Source: Perilla frutescens (taxonomy: Eukaryota > Streptophyta > Magnoliopsida > Lamiales > Lamiaceae). Taken from it: a stretch of 64,000 nt of DNA. The notes beneath the pieces were generated by a model. It was not told the DNA's origin. It made no database searches and was given only the letters and a program-made list of their open reading frames with translations. This document shows positions 14,282 through 26,309 of the stretch, piece by piece; within the stretch, counting starts at the first letter, position 1, and each line of letters opens with the position of its first letter. The stretch spans positions 42,082,183 through 42,146,182 of the forward strand of contig BRKX01000011.1 in NCBI GenBank assembly GCA_026008535.1. Direction: 5' to 3'. The translations under genes were made by a program, and so were the position numbers.

Positions 14282-14297
14282 AGGGGCATCCAGTTAG
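5656..14297 (+). CDS. SCC3: Sister-chromatid cohesion protein 3 (cohesin subunit SA/STAG)
   Basis: Cohesin accessory subunit that binds the SMC1-SMC3-kleisin ring in the nucleus and holds sister chromatids together. My exon model, in frame throughout: 5656-5700, 5814-6006, 6328-6440, 6530-6622, 6828-6988, 7069-7305, 7456-7600, 7694-7872, 7996-8141, 8214-8341, 8621-8794, 9014-9175, 9284-9484, 9559-9696, 9776-9979, 10097-10241, 10601-10707, 10887-11021, 11328-11590, 12889-13013, 13790-14095, 14284-14297. All introns are GT-AG. It encodes about 1137 residues, close to Arabidopsis SCC3 (about 1100). The STAG domain lies around residues 190-280 (TPPRSFRQIASLMGLQLV). The stromalin conservative domain follows at about 281-375 (FVHRYRDIDPDIRMSCIESL, then SAGVRKASVLALQNLY). 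The acidic, basic-patch tail contains RRRGRPRK, an AT-hook-like motif. The 14-nt last exon is the least certain part. Confidence 0.95.
11745..11965. repeat. Fold-back MITE-like insertion in an SCC3 intron
   Basis: Within the 1.3-kb intron 11591-12888, the stretch ggtcctcaaactttat at about 11778 is echoed in reverse complement by the run ending gtaaagttgaggatgc at about 11940. The similarity extends outward for some tens of bases with mismatches. It looks like an old inverted-repeat element. I could not define target duplications. Confidence 0.4.
13263..13360. repeat. Fold-back element in an SCC3 intron with perfect 20-bp arms
   Basis: The 20 bases at 13263-13282 (catttatgttaaaattaggt) are the exact reverse complement of 13341-13360. 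The 58-bp loop is itself partly inverted. The surrounding 13120-13440 contains several 'aagtccttgtact' and 'gaacctaa' units, so the full element is probably larger. It lies inside intron 13014-13789 of SCC3. Confidence 0.6.
14237..14277. repeat. 41-nt poly-T tract at the last SCC3 splice acceptor
   Basis: An uninterrupted run of 41 T residues, followed by atgtag and the proposed 14-nt terminal exon. It would act as an extreme polypyrimidine tract. Its length is also likely to vary between individuals or to be miscounted in assembly. Confidence 0.9.
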
Positions 14298-16100
14298 CAA
14301 AACATTGAACCATCCTTAAGCAATGTCTGGTCCCAAAGAGTGGGAACCTCTCTTTTGGATGAAAGTCGGGACGTGTCTTGTAAATTATGAAGTTACAGTT
14401 CGTCTGTGCCGTGCCATAGTGTGTTTTGTTCTCCCTCCTTTTTCTCCTGTAGATGTACAAATTTGGCCAGGGCGCTCTCACGGTACAATCTCATTTACCA
14501 GATTTCATTTCATATGCATTAATGCACTCTAGTTTTAGTTTAATTTAGATAGATGAATTACATTCCACATTTTAACCCAAAGACACCCCCGCTCGTCACC
14601 AGAAATTTTCACATCTAGTTCATGCCATCCTACATTACCACATTTTCTCACTGCGTCTCTAATCTCATTCTTTATTTACTTAGCTTGCAACTGGAAATCA
14701 TCTGTTATTGTCTTTTAGTTTGTTCTGAATTTTTATTTTGGACAAAATTCAGCCCCATTTATTTATGATAACTAAGGTTTGTTTTTCGCGCCTTTTTGTT
14801 TTGTTTAGTTTGTCGACTCTTTGCTAAATTTAAATATTGGCATTAAGGTGCGATAATAACCTCTTGTTGATGTAATAATGAGTTACCAACCTACTGTCGT
14901 GGGATAATAAATGGAAATAGTAGCTTATACGTCATTGTTCGAAATTTGAATATAACTATACCGTCATTAGAAAATCGGTTCGAATATAAATATAACGTCA
15001 TCTGGAAATCGTACACATTAGCCAATACCAAAGTTTCCCCAACACAAAAATTAATATATTTTTAAAATTTTAACGACACAGTAGATACACACGGTTCCAT
15101 GAAATCAAGAATTTATACGAATGATCGCTTACCTTATCCTTAATACATGCTTTATCTCAAGTGCTCGCCTTTCTTTTCCTTTTCTTTTCGTCTCACTTTT
15201 AATTTTGTAAATATTGTATTTGATTAATTTGTAAGCTAAATTGGATTCTCAATTGAAAATAAATATTGAATTATTTTATATAAAAAAATAGTTTGTAAAC
15301 AAAATTTTTATCAGTAATTAAAAGCAGATACTTGTATATAAAGTCCGAATACATTTATAAACAAATTACAATTCTAAACCAATACCATTATTTAGAGTTT
15401 GCTTATGTCTTACTTGATTATACGACACAAATTTTAAAACTGACCCTGCATGTATTTTTTACAGTTCGAAGAATTTAATTAAAGAACACGGTGTAATTGA
15501 CGGAATCAAAAAATAAAATAAAAATTGGTGACTAAAATGAAAATGAGTATTAATGCAAGTTACTGTCAAGAAGATGATAAGTAATTAGGACGACACTATG
15601 AACATCACGCTAGCTTTCAAGTGCTTAAATAACATGTTTTGTTAGAAGTGACTAGTATGAAAATGAAATTAAACGTACTTAATCAAATAATAAGAAATAA
15701 ATATTAGGACAAATGAGTCGGAGTAAGTGATTTTCTGTATTAATATCTCAATAAAATATTGGTAATTTTACCATGCATTAGCTGGTAATATAACCCAATA
15801 ACATAACATCTTATGAAACAATGCGAACGCAACACCACAAAGCAACAATATTTTATTTTTCTCATATTATTTTTAAAAACAGCAAATGCTAGATTCAATT
15901 ATTTATTGCTGTGCTGTGCATGGAAATGGAAAATAAAAGAAATGAAAAAATGCGCAGTAGAAATAGAATATAAACAAAGAAATTAAACTTGTGGGAGACC
16001 CAGGGGCATAATTGTCTTCTTCGTGTGAAGCAGGCTAATCAACCTACGCCACCGCGGCGTACAGTAGCATCGGGTGCCACTCCATGGTGCACTACCTATA
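14298..16100. other. SCC3 3' UTR and intergenic spacer
   Basis: The first few hundred bases after the SCC3 stop are probably its 3' UTR (possible signal taataa-like runs only further on). The rest, up to the NDX leader, is AT-rich spacer without a coding signal or a repeat I can define. Confidence 0.5.
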
Positions 16101-16105
16101 TATTA
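16097..16105 (+). promoter_or_regulatory. Candidate TATA box of the NDX gene
   Basis: The run tatatatta stands about 490 bp upstream of the NDX ATG. The DNA between (16140-16590) is T-rich with gcttcgagccttctctcg, which could be a leader, perhaps with a 5'-UTR intron ending at ttcacag (16575-16580). The placement is a guess from position only. Confidence 0.3.
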
Positions 16106-16589
16106 TCAGTAAAAAAAAAATAAAAAAATGAATAGGAAATAAAATTGAAAAAGATTTGCACACTGCGCTTCGAGCCTTCTCTCGAATTGGCTCCATTTTT
16201 CTGCTCTATGCAATTCACCGCGCTTCGTTGCTCGAAATAGCATTTGTGGTTTTTTTTCTCTTTCAAATTTTGAGGTATTTTGTATATTTAGGGCTTTTGA
16301 GAGGGTTTAAATTTTCTCCTCTTTTGTTTTTGTTTTTATCAAGAATCTCTCTATCAATTATGCCAGTTTATATTCGTATAAAACAAGAATAAGCGAAAAA
16401 AACTTGCACGCAATACCGCTTATTTTGCACTGAGCAATCATGCATAGTTTTCTTTTAAGTGGAAACGTATGTTTATACATGCTTCTGCGAGTTTGTGTGC
16501 GTGGATTTATTTTATTTTATTTTATTTTAAGGTGGTGTTTATTTTCTTGTTTCCACTTAAATAACTATGGTGTTCACAGATTCTGAAGA

Positions 16590-19500
16590 ATGAGGGCATC
16601 AAATGAAGCTTCCACAAGCACTGAGCTGGCAAACAGTCTATTTAGAAGCCGACCGGAGGTGATAAGTGAAATGGAACTGGTTCGATCTGTTTGCTTTTGC
16701 TGAAGTTATTATATGAGTAATTAATCGAATTAATAATGTCAAATCGAAATACAGAAATCAAGACTGTCTGTTTGTTGTGCATGTTTTTGAAATTTGCATG
16801 AGGTGGATGGCCCTCCGTGCCCTACTTGATTTGTTTTAGATTTCTTAGCTTCGAAATGAACTCGATAATTAGACAAATTGTGTGTCTTTCTTTCTTTCTT
16901 TCTTTTTTTTTTGTTTTCGTGGCTGTTATCAATAGAACTCTTGTTTACTTTGTATCCATATTGGTATTTTCATTTTTTTTTTCAATTCAAGGGTTCGTTT
17001 ACAGTGTTCTGATTCTCATAGTAAAGTGGTATGTGGATCATTCTATGTGGTGGAGTAGAGATTGATAAAAAAGATTGGATTGTGACAAAAAAAAACATTG
17101 TTTGTGCTCAGTAATTATGTGAAAAGTAAATCTCCAGTGACATAAGTTTTGTGCCTTGCTAAATACCCCCCCACTGGCGAGACAAAGTCCGTCCACTTAA
17201 TCTTAGAGGCTTTTAAGTTAGTATGATCCTGTGTTGAGAAACCAAAAGGTTCTGTAATGACCATATTCTACTTTTTTATGAAGGCCCTCGATTTAATTGC
17301 TGCGGTTAAGGGACTGCACGAGCTTAGTCCTCAACAGCTTGGCAAACTAATCAGAGATTCTGGGAACAATGTGGTGCATCATATTTCTGAAGATGGATCA
17401 CAGATACAGGTTATTAAGAAGAAATAAATAGCTATATTGTTATTAGGCCTTGGTGTTGCTACTTAAACTCTGGAATACAGATGCTGTTATCACATGATTT
17501 GCAGGTTGACTTGGAAAAATTTGCAAGGTATCTTCCTCTTCACCTGATTGCAGTGATTATGGCTTGGGAAAGGGACAAATCCACATTCAAGTATTTGTTA
17601 TGTGGAATTCTTCTCTTGCATTCCATGTGTGATCTTGCTTCTCGGGTGCCCAAAATCGAGCAGGTTATCAGAAGCTGTACTATGTTTGTCATCATATCAA
17701 GCGAATAATAGTGGTTATTATTTTTATTTTTATTTTTGAATTTGCAAAAGTTAAGTTTTTTTCTATTATACTTATAATTGGCCATGTGGGTCGATTGATG
17801 CAAGTTTTAAAAACAAGAAGGGAGGGAATGAAAATCTCAATTGACTTGGTTACTTTACTGTAGCTTGTATTCTCTTGAACTGATTATTTTTTTTCTAAAG
17901 CATCTCCTACCGTTCTGTTTTCTTCCTTGTTTTGCACTAGGTCAAAATTTTGTTTTCTCAATTTTATGAGGTTTCCCATGTTTGAAGAAGAGCCTTGCAG
18001 TCTGGAAAAGTTACTGTAATAGATGGATGTTCAAAAAATTATAACATCCTGACAATTTTTTTCTATTTTTCCCCTATTCTTAGGTTGTTTCATTTCCTAA
18101 TAATGTTGCTTAAACCATAAATTTTGAAGTTCATAATCTAGTAAGATAGGATCAACTCAATGCTTCCTATGTATTTTAGTTTCACCACTCCACTGCCATT
18201 TTGTTCCTTGTAGCCCCTTTCGCCTTTAATAATTATGATTGAAGAATAACATGTTCCTATCTTTCGTTGTACAGGGAATTTCTTGTCTTATCAACTTCTG
18301 GATATGTACTCTGTGTGTATTATGATGTGCTTATATATCCTCCATTTAACCATTAGTTCATATATCCTCCATATGTGTGCAGATATTGCTCGATGACGTG
18401 AAAGTATCAGAACAGCTAATTGACCTGGTCTTTTATCTGCTAGTTCTCCTCGGTGCATACAGACAGGTTTTCATTTTCTTGAATGTTTTACATCTATGCC
18501 TTTTTGTTTGTAGATGTGTACTGACTACCTTCGTGTCCAGGAAACGCACACCATTCCCAATGATATGGTTCTTTTGCATTCAGCCCTGGTTGCTTGCAGT
18601 CTAAAATTGTTGACTGTTATCGTTTCTCCACAGTATCAAGAGGTTGCTCAAGTTTTGACTGCATGTTACAAGGTAGTATTTTTAGTTCTTTGGATATCAG
18701 GGAAAAATCTGGGTAGGAATTTTTTAGTGAATCTACTGAATTTCCCTTCTCGGTCTTTATTTTATATCAAATCATTATTGATGTTGTTCCACTATATTAG
18801 TACCCGCTCTTCAATCCGAGTGGTTAATAATGCACGTAAGTATGATGATCTGAGCAAGTGGAGTTGATGGCAGGTGGACATATTTATGGAGGCAGCATTT
18901 GCTGCTGTTTGTATAGATGTTAAATTTCTGCAGACAAAACTGTCTGCTCAACAGGACGATTCTACTGCAAACACTTCCCCTACTGCTGAAGAGACCTTAA
19001 ATCATCTTTGCCAGCAGTGTGACTCCTCTCTTCAATTTCTGCAGTCTCTGTGTCAGCAAAAGTTGTTCCGAGAATGTGTTGTTAAGAACAAGGTTTTTCT
19101 TGTAGATTTCTTTTCTTTTAATCTGATTAGAGTTTTCATTACCTCAAAGTGTTGATTGCTTTATCATGTTGAATGTGGTGACAAGATGTTCCTGGCTCAA
19201 GGTAATTTGAGCTGGAAATTGTAGTTTTGTACATCTGAATTCCCGACCTCCGTGGGTGCTTAATCTGGATAACTTAATTTACTTCTGTTCATGTGAGGTA
19301 GTAAGAGACTCCATAACCAGCTTGATTTGTGTATTTGGTGCCCTTTTGAGTTTGGGTGTAAAGTTGCTATAAGCTACAAAGGAATGTAGTTTTAGTGGTA
19401 TCAATACAAACAGAGCGATTTTACAGTATCTTGTTGACATTTCTTGATACTATGATTTAGTGTGTTTCAAGTTGTATCAATAACTCTTCTCATAATGTTA

Positions 19501-22500
19501 TCTCACTGGTTAAATTTAAATATCACACTGATATTTAATTTGTCTGCCTTCCTGATTACTTCCTCTCCTTTTTTCTCCCTTTTCTTTTCTTCTCCCTCAC
19601 CTCTTAATCAACATCAGGAGTTGTCTGGCAATGGAGGTGTTCTTGTTCTAGTTCAGGCTATTATGAACTTAAAGATCTCAGGCTCGAACAGTACTTTATC
19701 GTACTTGGCTGCTGTCTCTCGGCTAAAATCTAAAGCTTTATCTATTGTGAGTTCAAGTCCAATTAAGATAAGTGGATGTGCCCTTCAATATTGTAACGGC
19801 TGATAAAGTTGGAAGACCTCTGAATTTTTATGTGATTATGCTTGTGCTTGGTATGTGTTTTGTGAGTTAGACCATCTATCTTTAAGTTGCTGCAACTTTT
19901 TTTCTCCTGCAGCTTTTGTACCTTTGTGAAACAGAAAGTGTATCCTACCTGGATGAGGTGGCCAGCAATGCTGCAAGTCAGGATATGGCAAAGTCTGTTG
20001 CACTCGAGGTCTTGGTTTCAAGAATTCAAGTTTCCTTTGCATTTTCGGACATAACTCTCAGAGATCTTGTATCTTCCATGGTGTCTTTAGATCGTATATT
20101 ATAAATGCATTGAAAAACTAGCAGGCTGTGATGTCTTTACGTCTGATGTTATAAATTTTCTAAAGCATGCATTTGGAAGTTTTTCTCACATTGAGAAAAG
20201 CCAAATGCCACACTGTCAGACTTTTGTTCTTTATGATTTTCATTTCCATCTTTTCTGTAATCCTAGTTTACTGTAAGCACAATTAGGGGTAACACAATGT
20301 TGATAATGTTTAGTGCACAGTAAGCTTTGGAATATTTGCATTCTGAGAAACGTGTTTTTCCTTCTATAAACAACTGTCAACTTGTCATTCTTTTTTATGT
20401 ATATCTGTCACAAGGTTAATTCTTATATCCTAACTTAGTGGTATGATGGACAATTGTTTTGTTTAGGTTCTTGACTTGCTGAAGAAAATGTTTGGTATAG
20501 GTTCCAAACAGTTTAATGCTCCATCTGAGGTTATCTATCCAAAGGGGCAACTGGAACTTAATGCAATGCGTCTGGCAGATGTCTTCTCAGATGATTCAAA
20601 TTTTCGATCATTCATCATGATAAACTTTGTAAGCTTTTCAGCAATATAGCTAATCTGAAACTTTATAAAGTGCTGTTACATCATCTTTTCTTTTCTTTTG
20701 TCATTTTTATTGGTTGATTGACCTTTCACGTTATGGATATAACCCCTTCGTCAAACAGTTTGCCCATGTCTTTATGAATTACAAAGAACCAATTGTTTCT
20801 CAGACATGGAGCTGCATTGGGTACACCATACATCTTCCATGCTTAGAAAATGTTTATGTCTATTCAAACACATGTTCTCAGAGAAACTTTTGTGATCAAA
20901 TGTGGGCTTTGATAAATGGATATTAATCTTGTACGCATTATTTTCTTGTTTCAATTATCTAATTAACAAAGTACAATCAATTGTTCAAGTGACATCTGCT
21001 TTTCATTTTGGCCTTTTGTCTTTGCAAAAGAGATTTCTGGATGACTATTTACAATTTTCAAGAATGCCAGCTCTTTTTCAATTTATGATGATTAATTGTT
21101 CATTTTCTGTAATGTCTCATTATTGGAAATTGGCATGCCACACATGCCAGTTCTTTTGAATTACTCCTGCTTCAGGACCAAGATTTTCTGGTTATCTTTT
21201 TTCTGACTAGTTCGATATGTTACTTTAGAGGGAAGCTTTAGCAGCAATCTTTCTACTCCCTCATGGAGAGTTTTTATCTGGCTGGTGCTCGTCTGATCTT
21301 CCAGACTGTGAAGAAGATGCACCTTTGGAGTATGTATTATTTACTGCAGCTCGATGTTTTTTATTGCTCTTATTAAATTAGTCAGCTACGCCACTGCATG
21401 ATTTGAAATGCTCTTTACGTGAATTTGTTAAAACACATTAAATTTATATTGACCTTTGTTATTGCAGTGTACCTCCAGCATCCTATGCCCATCAGAGAAC
21501 ATCTTTGTTGATTAAAGTGATAGCAAACCTTCATTGTTTTGTTCCTGATGTATGCCAGGGTAAATTTTTTTAGTAATTTCCTTGTTTTAATATGGCTATT
21601 TTAATTGATATTATCATTAAACTATCAAGATTTGTTTCAATCCCAGATGAAAAGGATCTGTTTCTCAACAAGTTCATTCGGATCATACAGAAGGAATATC
21701 AGAAACTGTCAGATGGATTCTTATCTACTTCAGAAGCTGACAATATTTCCAGAGTTAGCAAGAACTTATGTATGACTACTTCTAGCTTTTGCCTAGGTTA
21801 ATCGAGTAAACGTCTATTTTCTAATCAGCCTTTTGTGTGTAGGTTCACTGTTAAGTCATGCAGAGTCTTTAGTTCCACGATTTTTGAATGAAGATGATGT
21901 ACAGCTGCTAAGGTAATTTTGATATATGCCTTCCTTCCGTGCTGAAATCAGGCAACAATTTTTTTCCTTTCCTGTCTTTCTTACTTCTGTACCTTAGATT
22001 ATGAAACATTCTAGCAAATGGTCATTGTCTGCTTAGTAAGTCATACTTGCTGTTCTCTAATGGGCGCATACTTCACTTCGCACTTTTTTCCAGATGTGCA
22101 TTCTTTGTGGTATTATTATTTTTTGGATTTCTGAGACAAATAATCTTCTTTGTAGGTTATTTATAAGTCAGTTTGAGTCTCAGATTGTTCCTGCTGCGTC
22201 TGAAGATCATCTAGTCCAAGTAAAACTTTCTGACTCAGTACTAATATCTTTTCCCAAAATGCTTCAAGTGTATCTGTGTTCGGGATATTTATATAAATGA
22301 CCATTACCTTCGCACTTTTTTTTTTCGTTCAACCTTTCTTCCTTTCATTTTGGTCACTTTATCTTTAATTTAGCATCTAGATCAGTCATTTACTGCAAAA
22401 ATTGTTGTTTTAGTTGCCCTAATGCTGATGTACTGAGGGATATTGGTACAATGGGCATATGTACCTTTGCACTTATTTTCATTGTGGTCACTGTTTCCTT

Positions 22501-25112
22501 TTTGGGGTCATTTACGCAATTGCTTCTTTGGAAGATCGTATAGTTAGTATTTGAGGAATTTGATACATCAGCATTCAGAACATTTGTATCAATACCCCTG
22601 TTCTTTTTTAGGGATCCTTGTTCCCTTCTACAATAGTTGTAAATTTGGTATTGGTTCCACTCAATCAAACTACACTACTGGAGAAAATTTAGGAAAGCAA
22701 ACTCGAAAGATCTGTCTTGGAATGATACATTTCATTGTTATTCCGGCTAATAATATGTTCACTCTGAACACTCTGAAAAATACTGAAGTCATATTATATT
22801 ACTCAAAATTTAGTGCTAAATACAAAATTAACCTGGTATGTAAGGTCAGTTTACAGAAATAAAACCTGGTTAGTTTATAAGTTGTAAGAGCTCCGTTAGG
22901 TATTACAATATTTTGATCTAGTTTGTCTATTTTAAAAACTGCACTTTCCTTCCTATGGTTATTGCCCACATTCTCTTGAAATGTTGACATTATGCATGAT
23001 AAACAGTTGATGCAATTTGCAAAATGGGGAGAACATATAGGTATTCTTGCAATGTATAAATTTAGAGGGGTATCATAAATTGTCGAGATATTAGGTCTAG
23101 TTTTTGTAGTTAACCTTTAGTCTCACAAATTTCTTATATGTTGAACACTAAAAATTCAAGCTCCAGCACAATTTTGAATTAGCAATGTTTTTATCGAGTG
23201 ATATTTTGGTCTATTTGATCCACCTTACATGGATATCTGTATGCAATGCAACCAACATATGGTCTTGCTTGCTCAACATTTTCTGCTTGTTCTCTTTACA
23301 CTATTGTAAATTCTTTCTGAAATTTTCTTTATTTTCTCAAATTGGTTTAGGATGCCAAAAATGCAGGGTGTTCGTCACCCTTACATGGCCATAATGTTAT
23401 CAAAATGGAAGAGGGTGCTCTGGACCTTTGTTCTCGAGAAGTGGATCAATTCAATGTCTGCAGGAATGGAGATGATCATTATTTTGATGGGAATAGCTCT
23501 GGGGTGATGGAGCAGGATAAATCTAATGGGCCCTCTTTAAATTCTCTAGATAATGAGAAAGATGCTCGGACTCTTGAAACCAGTGGGTCGGATTCCAGCC
23601 CCACACGAGGAAAGAACCCTATAGATCGGATGGATGTTGATCATATCAAAGGAAGTAGCTTTGAAGAAACTGCAGAAGAGGAAAAGGTTGATGCTATACA
23701 TTCCGAAGAAAAACAGCAAAGGAAACGCAAGCGGACTATTATGAATGATAAACAGATAGCTCTTATTGAATCTGCACTTGTAGATGAACCTGATATGCAC
23801 CGCAATGCTACCTCACTGCGATTGTGGGCTGATAAATTGAGTATTCATGTGAGTAATATAAATATAATTTATAATGCCTTATCTATGTGTTTTATTTTCT
23901 ATGAAGTTCATATTTTCTTAAATCTGTCTCAGGGTGCTGAGGTTACAACTTCCAGGCTAAAAAATTGGTAGGGGAACCCTCATTTTCTGCTCTGTGAGTT
24001 AAATGTATTTGTCATCTGATTTTGGTTTGATGTTTGTCCAATCTTTTGATAATTCTTGATTGTCAAAATTGGGTTTCCATATATAGAGCTAAAATTTTGC
24101 ATTCATTCATAATATTGGTTCAGCTCTTCCCTTGACAGAATCTTGTGGAATTTCATTCTGTGGCATTAGTTAATGTGAGGCCAATAATATGACTCTTCAT
24201 CTTTTGCAATAAGGGTTGGTAGTCGGAAGATATAGTTATAAATGATGTCCTCTCTGAAGCAGAAATTGGAAATAACACTACAATGATTATTCTTTGTTCT
24301 GCGTTTATATGTTCAGGCTTAATAACAGGAAAGCTAGGCTAGCCCGTGCAGCCAAAGATGTCCGTGTATCATATGACGGGGACAGTCTTGACAGACTAGG
24401 AAGCTCCGGACATTTGGATTCACCCCGGAGCTCTATGGATGATGCTCGTGTCTCATTGACTACACGTGGGAGCATCGGGGATGAGGTTACAGACATTGCA
24501 GTGACAGCTACTGTTGATGAAGACTTGGGGACTTCACGTGCTTCTCCTAGGGATATTGCAACATCAGGCATGTCCTTTGAACCAGGGCAATACGTAATGC
24601 TTGTAGATGAGAGAGCAGAGGAGGTTGGGAAGGGTGAAGTATTTCAAGTTAGTGGACATTGGTGTGGGAGGAACTTGGACCAATCTGGAATGTGTGTTGT
24701 GGACATAGATGAACTCTCAGTTGATAGATTTTCCAATCTTCCGCATCCAGTGGAAGCCACAGGCAACTCGTTTTACCAGGCTGAAAAACGACTTGGTTTG
24801 ATTCGAGTCTTGTGGGATTTAAATAAAGTCTGTATCTACTTTGAGCCAGGGGAACATGTGATGCTTGTAGGTGAGAAAGCTCAGGAGATCGGGAAGGGTA
24901 CGGTGTTTCAGGTCCACGGAAAATGGTGTGGGAAGAATTTGGAGCCTGGGCTGTGCGTTGTGGACATTAAGGAAATATTAATCGATAGATTTGCTGAAGT
25001 TCCTCATCCAATTGAAGCAACGGGCAACTCGTTTTATCAAGCGGAAAAAAGGCTTGGTGTGATGAGAGTAGTGTGGGATTTGAGCAAACTGTCTCGGTTG
25101 CCAGCTCGGTGA
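16590..25112 (+). CDS. NDX: Nodulin homeobox protein (NDX), with duplicated C-terminal domain
   Basis: Plant-specific atypical homeodomain protein. The Arabidopsis member binds single-stranded DNA at the FLC antisense R-loop and acts in chromatin silencing. My exons: 16590-16658, 17284-17409, 17505-17663, 18383-18466, 18514-18672, 18874-19092, 19618-19746, 19913-20008, 20467-20628, 21229-21332, 21468-21559, 21647-21769, 21843-21912, 22156-22219, 23351-23848, 23933-23967, 24317-25112. These total about 994 residues. The long N-terminal helical region starts with ALDLIAAVKGLHELSPQQ. The divergent homeodomain is around residues 677-746, starting KRKRT and with the recognition helix LKNWLNNRKAR. 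Then come two copies of the C-terminal NDX domain (about 817-904 and 905-994). Exon 1 could also end at 16679. The intron 21333-21467 does not have a canonical donor in the only frame that works. Confidence 0.93.
22220..23350. other. Long NDX intron with probable insertion
   Basis: At 1.1 kb this is the largest NDX intron. It contains phrases such as 'ggtcactttatc' and 'ggtcatttacgc' and a duplicated 'ttgatacatcag / ttgtatcaatac' area, which suggests an old repeat. No ends could be defined and no coding signal is present. Confidence 0.3.
24576..25109 (+). repeat. Tandem duplication of the NDX C-terminal domain (264-bp unit)
   Basis: Copy 1 starts with FEPGQYVMLV at 24576 and copy 2 with FEPGEHVMLV at 24840, exactly 88 codons later, in the same exon and frame. 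By eye about 58 of 84 aligned residues are identical, including the block EATGNSFYQAEKRLG. Copy 1 ends NKVCIY where copy 2 ends SKLSRLPAR and the stop. One residue is missing from copy 2 near its middle (DQSGM against EPGL). The divergence shows that the duplication is not recent. Confidence 0.9.
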
Positions 25113-26100
25113 ATGAAATGGATCGGGTAAGATTTAATAGCTGTTGAAGTTGCAGTTTACAGTGAATCAAAAAAATTGTTACTGTAACTAGTAACTGGTG
25201 AAGCATAACATGGCAAATGTTTGATGTTGTTAAGATGGCCAGTTCTGCTGTAAAGAAACCGTGGTGTCAAAGTTGAATTGAGAGCCTTCGGCGTTGATAA
25301 TTAACAACTAAATTTATCATTTCTGTAACTGTTAAAAGACTTGTTTTTACGAAAATCAATTTTGCTTTCTAAACGTGTCACTTTATGTGCATAGTACGGT
25401 GAGTGATGGGTGCTTTGATCTGTCAACACAACTTGCGTATTTATCAGGTTCTATCAAAGAGTAATTTTATCCGCAACCTCCATTTTTTTTACATCCCATA
25501 ATATAAATTTTGATAAAAATAATTATAAATATCCTCTATTGTTGCCGTTGGACTTCTCTTCATTTTTTATTTTATGAATATCATATTTTTCTACAATACA
25601 CCCTTAGCGAGTAATCTTATAAATGCCATATTTATAATGAAATTCTAAAAACAGCCCTCATTTTAGCTCTCAAATTAATTAAAATGAAAATTATATTTTT
25701 ATTAGACTTGTTTGCCCCCAATCACTTACAAATCCAAAGTAGAATTAGTGTGTAACCCTAAACTCCCTTTCATAATATTTTCCAATAGAAAAAAGAATCT
25801 GCACATGAAATTCTGAACTTTTCTATTACTTCTCAAATTAAGATTTCATTTTTATTTTTATTTTTATAATTTTTAAAGTCTATTTAATAAGATTAACTCA
25901 TATACGCTAGAAGTTAGGCCGATGAACGACGTTGCTAATGAAATGAAGCAGAAATTAGAGAGGTAAAATCAGAAGAAGCCACAGAAAAATTGGAGCCAAG
26001 AATTATATCACCAGCAGATTCTTCAGAAGTGTAAATCTATAAGTATAGACAAAAAAAACTAAAAAATGGAGAAAAAAGGCAACATATAAGAGTGTAATAG
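25113..26100. other. NDX 3' UTR and intergenic spacer
   Basis: About 300 bp of moderate composition after the NDX stop are probably 3' UTR. The rest is AT-rich spacer with no gene or clear repeat. Confidence 0.5.
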
Positions 26101-26309
26101 TTTCATGGGCAATTTGGAGTTATGACACATTTGGTCCCACACCCAATGATTGGGGAAATGTACTTTTTATGTTTTTTTCAGAACTAACATTAAATGCACT
26201 CAAAACCCTAAAGTTTAAAAACCCTAACATATAAAAATAAATACATGATCGATCCTACCAGTTTTTTGTAGACAATTTATTTTTAAAATTAATAATAATG
26301 AATAACGAT

